A stretch of DNA of 5,159 nt from an uncultured Hungatella sp. (lineage in GTDB: Bacteria > Bacillota > Clostridia > Lachnospirales > Lachnospiraceae): the NCBI GenBank assembly GCA_959018155.1, contig CAUEKH010000225.1:1-5159 (forward strand), read 5' to 3'. Positions 1 through 4,112 of this stretch are shown piece by piece. A program made the position numbers and the translations under genes. A model generated the notes under the pieces. The model did no database searches. It worked only from the letters and a program-made list of their open reading frames with translations, and was not told the DNA's origin. Each line of letters begins with the position of its first letter. The stretch's first letter is position 1.

Positions 1-199
1 GGCCTTCGCTCTCTAAAATCGCTTTGATGTTGGTTAAGGACTGCTTTGTCTGGGAAGCGATGTCCTCACCTGCAAATGCTCCTGTTGCCGGATCAATCGG
101 AAGCTGTCCGGATACAAATACGTAATCTCCCCCTTTAATTGCCTGGGAGTATGGTCCGATTGCTGCCGGTGCCTTTTCTGTTGCCAATACTTTTTTCAT
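1..199 (-). CDS. ridA: RidA family enamine/imine deaminase, N-terminal part (cut by window edge)
   Basis: RidA (YjgF/YER057c/UK114 family) proteins are small trimeric cytosolic enzymes. They hydrolyse reactive enamine/imine intermediates such as 2-aminoacrylate, released by PLP-dependent dehydratases, to keto acids and ammonia. The visible 66 residues begin [20 protein letters not shown], with the family-typical GPYSQAI at residues 15-21 and [14 protein letters not shown] from about residue 27. The family is usually about 125 residues, so roughly half is seen. The catalytic arginine region lies beyond the left edge, so activity cannot be judged here. The ATG at 199-197 is preceded by an AAAGGAG ribosome binding site about 8 bases upstream, and a strong promoter lies at 236-263. 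The gene is divergent from the DUF1836 gene. Family assignment is firm; the exact substrate is not. Confidence 0.95.
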   Translation of the reverse strand, partial: MKKVLATEKAPAAIGPYSQAIKGGDYVFVSGQLPIDPATGAFAGEDIASQTKQSLTNIKAILESEG

Positions 200-235
200 T
201 CTATGTATCTCCTTTCGTACTTTCCGTATATAACT

Positions 236-263
236 AGATTATCACACATTTGGCAAAAGTCAA
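236..263 (-). promoter_or_regulatory. Promoter of ridA
   Basis: Reading on the minus strand, a -35 box TTGACT (263-258) is followed after 16 bases by TAATCT (241-236). This -10 box is preceded by TGA, which gives an extended -10 (TGn) arrangement. A start of transcription near 229 would leave a leader of about 30 bases ending in the AGGAG ribosome binding site. The boxes were read by eye; no start site is known. Confidence 0.75.
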
Positions 264-309
264 GAAAGTTTTTCAGGCTGTCTCAAAATATTTTTGGCAC
301 ATCTTTCGC

Positions 310-338
310 TTGTCATATAGTATTCAATACTATATAAT
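310..338 (+). promoter_or_regulatory. Promoter of the DUF1836 gene
   Basis: A -35 box TTGTCA (310-315) and a perfect -10 TATAAT (333-338) are separated by exactly 17 bases. Transcription would start near 345, leaving a very short leader that consists almost only of the GAGGTGA ribosome binding site (346-352) before the ATG at 357. The spacer is filled by a perfect palindrome, listed separately, so this promoter is probably controlled by a repressor. Confidence 0.8.
315..335. promoter_or_regulatory. Perfect palindrome inside the promoter, probable operator
   Basis: The arms ATATAGTATT (315-324) and AATACTATAT (326-335) are exact reverse complements around a single central C (325). The dyad spans the whole spacer and touches both the -35 and -10 boxes, so a dimeric protein bound here would compete with RNA polymerase. 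The downstream gene encodes a protein with a MerR-like helix-turn-helix, so autoregulation is a natural guess, but nothing in the sequence proves which protein binds. Confidence 0.6.
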
Positions 339-356
339 AGAACATGAGGTGAAAAT

Positions 357-971
357 ATGAAAACGAATGACGAAAGAATCCACGAAATTCTGGGACGCCT
401 TGATAATTTAAGCCACATTAAGCCGGAATCTATCCCGAATATTGAACTATATATGGATCAGGTTACCACTTTCATGGATGAAAACCTGAAGGGCATGAAG
501 CGCTATCCCGACGACAAGGTCCTGACGAAGACCATGATTAACAATTACGCCAAGAACAACCTGCTCCCTGCGCCGAACAAGAAGAAATATTCCAAAGAAC
601 ATATTCTGCTTCTTATTTTTATTTACTATTTCAAGAATCTGCTGTCCATCAGCGATATTGAAGAACTGCTGCGCCCTCTGACGGGAAAACATTTTGCCAA
701 TCCTGATGCGCTGCCGCTGGAAGCCATTTATCAGGAGGTCTTCTCCCTGGAAGCGGAAGAGATCGACAGTTTAAAGGCTGACATCATCCGCAAATATGAG
801 CGTTCAGGAGAAACCTTTGCCCATGAGGAGATCGACGAGGAAGACCGGGAATATCTCCGCCTCTTTTCGCTGGTCTGTGAACTCTCCTTTGACGTCTATA
901 TGAAAAAGCAGATGATTGAACAGATCATTGATGATATGAGGGAAACCTCCCCATCTAAAAAGAAGAAATAG
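357..971 (+). CDS. DUF1836 domain protein, putative MerR-like DNA-binding regulator
   Basis: The 204-residue product resembles the DUF1836 family of Firmicutes, whose role is not established. Residues 55-105 show the diagnostic stretch: VLTKTMINNYAK (55-66), NLLP, a lysine-rich turn, YSKEHILLLIFIYYFKNLLS (78-97), then SISDIEELL (97-105). This order of a TK..INNY recognition-type helix, a wing-like turn and YS.EHI..L helices parallels the MerR DNA-binding domain, so a transcriptional role is inferred. The C-terminal half (about 115-195) is acidic and helical, without cysteines or an evident ligand motif, and the protein ends in a basic SKKKK tail. No membrane segment or signal peptide is seen. 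The start at 357 follows GAGGTGA by 5 bases and sits just after a consensus promoter with a palindromic operator. The stop codon lies inside the terminator stem. The gene stands alone on its strand, divergent from ridA and convergent with yerC. Family call is confident; function is inferred. Confidence 0.85.
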   Translation: MKTNDERIHEILGRLDNLSHIKPESIPNIELYMDQVTTFMDENLKGMKRYPDDKVLTKTMINNYAKNNLLPAPNKKKYSKEHILLLIFIYYFKNLLSISDIEELLRPLTGKHFANPDALPLEAIYQEVFSLEAEEIDSLKADIIRKYERSGETFAHEEIDEEDREYLRLFSLVCELSFDVYMKKQMIEQIIDDMRETSPSKKKK

Positions 972-998
972 CCGGCGGCCATTTCTTCTTTCTTTTTT
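959..998 (+). terminator. Rho-independent terminator of the DUF1836 gene, probably bidirectional
   Basis: The arms AAAGAAGAAAT (959-969) and ATTTCTTCTTT (981-991) pair perfectly over 11 bp. The interior can add a short GCC/GGC stem (971-973 with 977-979). The plus strand then continues TCTTTTTTTC, a good T tract. The TAG stop (969-971) is inside the left arm and apex. Read on the minus strand, the hairpin is followed by about five T, so it may also end transcripts of the convergent yerC gene, which stops at 1013. Confidence 0.85.
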
Positions 999-1012
999 TC
1001 TTATGTGATATC

Positions 1013-1312
1013 TTATACCCCGCTGTTCTCCTCAAGACGCTTAAAAACCATGTCGTAACCGTCATTGCCATAGTTTAACGAGCGGTTGACGCGGCTGATC
1101 GTGGCAGTGGAAGCCCCCGTCTTCTCCGCAATCTCCAGATAGGTGCGTCCCTCCCTCAGCATCTTTGCCACTTCATAGCGCTGAGACAGGCTCAGCAGTT
1201 CATTGACCGTGCAGACATCCTCAAAAAAAGTATAGCACTCTTCCGGTGTCTTCAATGTCAGGACAGCCTGAAACAGATGATCCACTGCATCCGTCTTAAT
1301 CTTTTTATTCAT
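1013..1312 (-). CDS. yerC: YerC/YecD-type TrpR-family transcriptional regulator
   Basis: This 99-residue protein matches the TrpR/YerC/YecD family, small DNA-binding proteins of Firmicutes related to the tryptophan repressor. The helix-turn-helix lies near residues 56-79, with the hallmark EIAEKTGASTATISRV and a following LNYG. An upstream helical region contains ECYTFFEDVCTVNELLSLSQR (25-45) and EVAKMLREG (47-55), both typical of the family. Homologues are about 100 residues, which supports the ATG at 1312-1310. An in-frame ATG at 1366-1364 is possible but lies upstream of the predicted transcription start, and another at 1336-1334 has a poor ribosome site. The AAAGGGGA site at 1325-1332 is about 12 bases from the chosen ATG, longer than ideal, so the start is not fully certain. 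The gene follows the HAD gene on the same strand with an 82-base gap and has its own promoter. The regulated target is unknown; tryptophan binding should not be assumed. Confidence 0.88.
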   Translation of the reverse strand: MNKKIKTDAVDHLFQAVLTLKTPEECYTFFEDVCTVNELLSLSQRYEVAKMLREGRTYLEIAEKTGASTATISRVNRSLNYGNDGYDMVFKRLEENSGV

Positions 1313-1356
1313 AATTTTAATCAGTCCCCTTTGCATTTGCTTTCGCTCTAAGGGAT

Positions 1357-1385
1357 ATTTTAGCATATTAAAGTTGTAAAGTCCA
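1357..1385 (-). promoter_or_regulatory. Promoter of yerC
   Basis: On the minus strand TGGACT (1385-1380) is followed by a 17-base spacer and TAAAAT (1362-1357), with TGC directly in front of the -10 box (extended -10). The predicted start near 1350 favours translation from 1312 over the upstream ATG at 1366. The -35 box lies only about 10 bases beyond the HAD stop codon. Confidence 0.65.
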
Positions 1386-1397
1386 CCCCTGACTTTA
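1377..1397. promoter_or_regulatory. Inverted repeat over the yerC -35 box
   Basis: TAAAGTC (1377-1383) and GACTTTA (1391-1397) are exact reverse complements around the 7-base CACCCCT. The dyad covers the -35 box of the yerC promoter and the stop codon of the HAD gene. It could be an operator, for example for autorepression by YerC, or a weak hairpin reducing read-through from the HAD gene. It lacks a proper T tract on the minus strand, so the operator reading is slightly preferred. Confidence 0.4.
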
Positions 1398-2207
1398 AGA
1401 AAGCATAAATTTTTCTACCACATGGGCAATTCCATCCTCATTGTTGGAATACGTCACATAGTCGGCGGCCTGTTTCACCGGAAGCACCGCGTTGTCCATG
1501 GCAACGCCAAGTCCGGCGTATTTGATCATGGATAAATCGTTATACCCGTCGCCACAGGCAATCATCTCATTTTTCGACATTCCAAGCAGAGAGAGCAGCC
1601 TTTCCAGCGAGGCCGCCTTATCAATCCCCTTCGGAAGAATCTCCAGAAAATACGGTTCTGAGCGGTAGACACTGTAATCACGTCCCAGCGCCGCCTTGAC
1701 CTTCGGCTCCACCATGGCCAGATAATCGTCATCGTCCAGCATCAGAAATTTCACAACCGGAAAATCCACATAAGACTCAAAATTCTCTACCTGCTTCACC
1801 TCCAGTTTGTTGATGGCCGACTCCTTTCCAACGTAAATATCGGAGGCGTCCGGCGTGACAATCCAGTTTTTCTCATACGTTAAAATATTGACCCCGTGCT
1901 CCTTTGCCAGAGCGATAATCTTCCGGTTTGACTCCACAGGAAGCTCCTTCGCAAATACAGTTTCCCCTGTCTGACAGTTGATAATCCGCCCGCCATTGAA
2001 GGAAAGGATAAATCCCCCTGTCTTTGTCAGTTCCAGTTCCTCAGCCAGCGGCATCACCCCATAGGTGGGCCTCCCGGAGGCCAGAACAATCACTCCGCCT
2101 TCTTCCTTTAAGCGCATCAGCGCCGCTTTCGTCTTCGGTGTTATCACTTTATCACGGTTAGTAAGCGTTCCGTCCAAATCAAGAACAATCATGCGATATG
2201 TTTTCAT
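1395..2207 (-). CDS. Cof-type HAD-IIB family hydrolase (probable sugar-phosphate phosphatase)
   Basis: This 270-residue protein has the full set of HAD motifs and the usual length of the Cof/IIB subfamily. Motif I is VLDLDGTLT, with the nucleophile D10 and acid/base D12. Motif II is LASGRP, with S44. The motif III lysine lies in PKGIDKAASLERLL (K197). Motif IV is ACGDGYNDLSMI, with D220 and D224 coordinating Mg2+, followed by AGLGVAMDNA and NNEDGIAHVVEKF near the end. The cap domain between about residues 85 and 190 belongs to type C2, which sets the substrate. Such enzymes are cytosolic and dephosphorylate sugar phosphates, nucleotides or related metabolites; the substrate cannot be read from sequence. 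The ATG at 2207-2205 follows AAAGGGG with a 7-base gap. Upstream lies the hairpin repeat array with two extended -10 promoters, so the array is probably its 5' leader. yerC follows on the same strand. Confidence 0.93.
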   Translation of the reverse strand: MKTYRMIVLDLDGTLTNRDKVITPKTKAALMRLKEEGGVIVLASGRPTYGVMPLAEELELTKTGGFILSFNGGRIINCQTGETVFAKELPVESNRKIIALAKEHGVNILTYEKNWIVTPDASDIYVGKESAINKLEVKQVENFESYVDFPVVKFLMLDDDDYLAMVEPKVKAALGRDYSVYRSEPYFLEILPKGIDKAASLERLLSLLGMSKNEMIACGDGYNDLSMIKYAGLGVAMDNAVLPVKQAADYVTYSNNEDGIAHVVEKFMLS

Positions 2208-2223
2208 ATTTAATCCCCTTTTT

Positions 2224-2252
2224 CAACAAACTCGTAAATACCTCGCCAAGTG
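2224..2252 (-). repeat. Hairpin repeat copy A
   Basis: This is the copy closest to the HAD gene, only about 17 bases before its ATG and beside its ribosome binding site. Read on the minus strand it has the conserved left arm CACTTGGC and the GAG...CGAG core with the loop GTATTTA. The right arm GTTTGTTG has decayed relative to the others, so the stem is weak (mostly G-T pairs). It is the most degenerate of the four copies. Confidence 0.7.
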
Positions 2253-2268
2253 TCCAGGTATCTGTTCT

Positions 2269-2298
2269 CACCAGGCTCGTGAAAGACCTCGCCAAGTG
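2269..2298 (-). repeat. Hairpin repeat copy B
   Basis: On the minus strand CACTTGGC pairs with GCCTGGTG: six Watson-Crick pairs, one T-G wobble and one T-T mismatch. Between the arms lie GA on the left and GA on the right, able to form tandem sheared G-A pairs, then a G-C pair closing the loop GTCTTTCA. A transcript from the -10 box at 2304-2309 would start at about the first base of this hairpin. Confidence 0.75.
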
Positions 2299-2303
2299 TT
2301 CAC

Positions 2304-2331
2304 ATTATACCATGATCACTAAGCTCGTGAA
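2304..2331 (-). promoter_or_regulatory. Promoter within the repeat unit, proximal to the HAD gene
   Basis: On the minus strand a perfect TATAAT (2309-2304) preceded by TGG forms an extended -10 box. A partial -35 TTCACG (2331-2326) lies 16 bases upstream, inside hairpin copy C. Transcription would start near 2297, giving a leader of about 90 bases containing copies B and A before the HAD ATG. The strong extended -10 makes the poor -35 box acceptable. Confidence 0.55.
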
Positions 2332-2346
2332 AGACCTCGCTAAGTG
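2317..2346 (-). repeat. Hairpin repeat copy C
   Basis: This is the best-paired copy. On the minus strand CACTTAGC pairs with GCTTAGTG at seven of eight positions, with one T-T mismatch. The same GA...GA core and the loop GTCTTTCA follow. Compared with copy B, the G-C pair at the sixth stem position is replaced by A-T and the T-G wobble at the fourth by T-A, so pairing is kept while the bases change. Confidence 0.78.
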
Positions 2347-2362
2347 TCCAGGCATATGTTCT

Positions 2363-2391
2363 CACCAGGCTCGAAAATACCTCGCCAAGTG
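2363..2391 (-). repeat. Hairpin repeat copy D
   Basis: On the minus strand CACTTGGC and GCCTGGTG pair as in copy B, again with GA opposite GA, and the loop is GTATTTT, similar to the loop of copy A. The copy lies directly downstream of an extended -10 box (2397-2402), the same relation as copy B to its own -10. It is the distal copy relative to the HAD gene. Confidence 0.75.
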
Positions 2392-2396
2392 TTCAC

Positions 2397-2405
2397 ATTA
2401 TATCA
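2397..2405 (-). promoter_or_regulatory. Distal extended -10 promoter of the repeat array
   Basis: On the minus strand TGA precedes a perfect TATAAT (2402-2397), an extended -10 element. No convincing -35 box is seen 16-18 bases upstream; the region is A-rich. A transcript from here would carry all four hairpins before the HAD gene. It is the duplicated counterpart of the -10 at 2304-2309, 93 bases away. Confidence 0.5.
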
Positions 2406-2431
2406 TAGATTTTGGATTTTTTCGATTATTT

Positions 2432-2493
2432 CCGACAACCGTGCATATTTTTCCTGTTATCCCGTAACCGCAGCCTGTCACGCTTCATACAAT
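2432..2493 (+). promoter_or_regulatory. Candidate promoter region of the lipoprotein gene
   Basis: Two weak candidates are visible. CCGACA (2432-2437) is followed after 17 bases by TGTTAT (2455-2460). A TACAAT -10 (2488-2493) has only a poor -35 (GTAACC, 18 bases upstream). Either would give a leader of 30-60 bases ending in AAAGGAGAG (2515-2523) before the ATG at 2528. Neither is strong, so the position is tentative. No riboswitch-like structure was recognised between 2407 and 2527. Confidence 0.3.
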
Positions 2494-2527
2494 GTCACTA
2501 TGAGTATCAATAATAAAGGAGAGTTTT

Positions 2528-3529
2528 ATGAAAAAAATCGTAAGCATTGTTCTCGTCACCGCCATGCTTGCCGCCTGTGTCACTGGCTGTAAAACAAATA
2601 CCAGGAAACAGCTGCAGCCGGTTGTGCTAAATGAAGTGGCCCATTCCATTTTCTACGCCCCCCAGTATGCAGCCATTGAACTGGGGTACTTTGAGGAGGA
2701 AGGACTCGATCTGACTCTGGTCAACGGGGCCGGGGCCGACAAGGTCATGACCGCACTCATTTCCGGAGACGCCGATATCGGTTTTATGGGTTCTGAAGCC
2801 AGCATCTACGTCTATCAGCAGGGTTCTGACGATTACGCGGTCAACTTCGCGCAGCTGACTCAGCGGGCCGGCAATTTCCTTGTAGGCCGAGAGGCGGATC
2901 CAGCCTTTACCTGGGATAAACTGAAAGGGAAAAAGGTGCTGGGGGGAAGAGCCGGCGGGATGCCTGAGATGGTCTTCGAATACATTCTGAAAAAGAACGG
3001 GATTGACCCGGCCGCAGACTTAACCATCGACCAGAGTATCAACTTCGGCCTGACTGCCGCGGCATTCACCAGCAATGACGCCGATTACACCGTAGAATTC
3101 GAACCGTTTGCCACCGGACTGGAAAAAGAGGGCAACGGTTACGTAATCGCCTCCCTCGGGGTAGATTCCGGTTACGTTCCATATACTGCCTACAGCGCGA
3201 AAAAGAGTTACATGGAGAAGAACCCGGAGACTATCCAAAAATTCACCTCTGCCATTCAAAAAGGTCTCCAGTACGTAAATTCTCACACCGCACAGGAAAT
3301 AGCCAAAGTGATCCAGCCCCAGTTCAAAGAAACCGATGTCGATACCATCGCTACGATTGTCGATCGTTACAAAGAGCAGGACACCTGGAAAAATGATACC
3401 ATTTTTGAGAAAGACAGTTTCGAACTGCTTCAGAACATTCTCGAGGAAGCCGGAGAACTGTCCGAGCGTGTCTCCTATGAAAGCCTGGTAACGACGACCT
3501 ACGCCGAGAAGGCGTTAGAACAAAAATAA
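2528..3529 (+). CDS. NMT1/THI5-like ABC transporter substrate-binding lipoprotein
   Basis: This 333-residue product is a periplasmic-type binding protein of the NMT1/THI5 (SsuA/ThiY-like) superfamily, anchored to the outer face of the membrane as a lipoprotein. The signal peptide is MKK, a hydrophobic stretch (4-16), then two overlapping lipobox candidates: LAAC ending at C17 and VTGC ending at C21. The mature part shows family marks: SIFYAPQYAAIELGYFEEEGLDLTLV (40-65), then GADKVMTALISGDADIGFMGSEA (69-91), WDKLKGKKVLGGRAGGMPE and the C-terminal helices. Relatives bind sulfonates, thiamine precursors, riboflavin or pyrimidines. The ligand cannot be decided here. The ATG follows AAGGAGAG by 4-5 bases. 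No permease or ATPase gene is beside it: upstream is the divergent HAD leader, downstream a hairpin and a convergent chemotaxis operon. It therefore either works with a transporter encoded elsewhere or is a lone receptor. Confidence 0.9.
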   Translation: MKKIVSIVLVTAMLAACVTGCKTNTRKQLQPVVLNEVAHSIFYAPQYAAIELGYFEEEGLDLTLVNGAGADKVMTALISGDADIGFMGSEASIYVYQQGSDDYAVNFAQLTQRAGNFLVGREADPAFTWDKLKGKKVLGGRAGGMPEMVFEYILKKNGIDPAADLTIDQSINFGLTAAAFTSNDADYTVEFEPFATGLEKEGNGYVIASLGVDSGYVPYTAYSAKKSYMEKNPETIQKFTSAIQKGLQYVNSHTAQEIAKVIQPQFKETDVDTIATIVDRYKEQDTWKNDTIFEKDSFELLQNILEEAGELSERVSYESLVTTTYAEKALEQK

Positions 3530-3561
3530 TCCGTCTGAAATAAACCATATAAATCCACAAA

Positions 3562-3588
3562 CCCGGCGCAGGATTTTCCTGCGCCGGG
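3562..3588. terminator. GC-rich hairpin between convergent genes, probable terminator
   Basis: CCCGGCGCAGG (3562-3572) and CCTGCGCCGGG (3578-3588) form a perfect 11-bp stem with the loop ATTTT. On the plus strand it is followed by CTGATTCATGAG, with no T tract. On the minus strand it is followed by TTTGTGGATTTATAT, a weak T-rich tail, so it fits best as the terminator of the cheA-cheW operon. It may still help end the lipoprotein transcript from the other side. Confidence 0.7.
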
Positions 3589-3614
3589 CTGATTCATGAG
3601 CCGGGCATCACTTT

Positions 3615-4112
3615 TCAGCTATACACCACCAGATTATTGAGCAGTTCCGCCTCGTCAATCACGTATACCGGTCCATCCTCTCCCGAGTATGCCCCCTTAA
3701 TCCGGAGAATTTCCCCAAACGCCGTGGGAATCTCCCCTCCCATGGCATCCTTTTCAGAAAAATTCATCATCCTGGGCATTCCGATTACAGAAAAACCGCA
3801 TTCATACCCGCTGCTTCGGACGACGATGATGATCTTCTGTCCGGCGGAAGGCTCAGCACTGTTTCCCGCTGCCGCTTCCATTGATACCACCGGGATAATA
3901 TTTCCCTTCCAGTTGCAGACTCCCTCATAATAATCAGGGACACACGGAATCGGGGTTATGAGATTGTCCCAGATCAGTTCCGCCACACAGTCCACCGACA
4001 GGGCGCAGTTCACTTCACCGACAGGAAATGTCAGAAATCCCAGTTCTTTGCTCTTTTCTTCTTCTGCCTCGAAATCCTCCTGTTCAAAAACGGGCATCTC
4101 ATACTCCGTCAT
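3615..4112 (-). CDS. cheW: CheW-like chemotaxis coupling protein
   Basis: The 165-residue protein carries one CheW-like domain (about residues 23-160). CheW couples methyl-accepting chemoreceptors to the CheA kinase in the polar array. The signature stretch ITPIPCVPDYYEGVCNWKG followed by NIIPVVSM corresponds to the conserved P..V.GV.N.RG.IIPV region, and the C-terminal FGEILRIKGAY...GPVYVIDEAELLNN completes the fold. An acidic N-terminal extension of about 22 residues, rich in Glu and Asp, precedes the domain, and two of the usual small-domain loops differ from textbook CheW. The ATG at 4112-4110 overlaps the end of cheA by 14 bases in another frame, with GAGGTG as ribosome site 7 bases upstream, so translation is probably coupled. 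It is the last gene before the hairpin at 3562-3588. A CheV-type fusion is excluded because no receiver domain follows. Confidence 0.88.
   Translation of the reverse strand: MTEYEMPVFEQEDFEAEEEKSKELGFLTFPVGEVNCALSVDCVAELIWDNLITPIPCVPDYYEGVCNWKGNIIPVVSMEAAAGNSAEPSAGQKIIIVVRSSGYECGFSVIGMPRMMNFSEKDAMGGEIPTAFGEILRIKGAYSGEDGPVYVIDEAELLNNLVVYS

Larger units (their letters stand above)
2231..2406 (-). repeat. Two tandem units of about 93-base period (hairpin pair plus promoter)
   Basis: The segments 2231-2313 and 2324-2406 align along most of their length with a 93-base offset. They share CTCG, CCTCGC, AAGTGTCCAGG, TGTTCTCACCAGGCTCG, CCTCGCCAAGTGTTCACA and the -10 box. Differences cluster in the hairpin loops and in single stem bases. 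Together with the unmatched stretch 2407-2527, this fills the 320-base gap between the HAD gene and the lipoprotein gene. No credible protein is encoded here. Confidence 0.8.

Noticed and set aside
1313..1366. Longer YerC start at the ATG at 1366
   Set aside because: The extra 18 residues do not match the family, and the ATG is upstream of the predicted transcription start. The 1312 start agrees with the usual family length.
2224..2391. Repeats of about 30 bases spaced by about 16-24 bases resembling a short CRISPR array
   Set aside because: The copies are diverged, the linkers between copies are themselves repeated pairwise, promoters are embedded, and no cas gene is near. This is a tandem duplication of a hairpin unit.
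2224..2391. Guanidine-II (mini-ykkC) riboswitch, because of tandem hairpins containing ACGA
   Set aside because: The ACGA in these repeats is on the 3' side of the internal G-A core, not a tetraloop capping a stem, so the required architecture is missing.
2065..2592. Small plus-strand open frames running through the repeat array
   Set aside because: Their peptides simply repeat the translated hairpin units (LAKC...), start inside the HAD gene or end inside the lipoprotein gene, and lack ribosome sites.
3583..3606. Direct repeat GCCGGGC at 3583-3589 and again at 3600-3606
   Set aside because: It is short and GC-rich beside a hairpin arm. It is likely chance, with no further structure.
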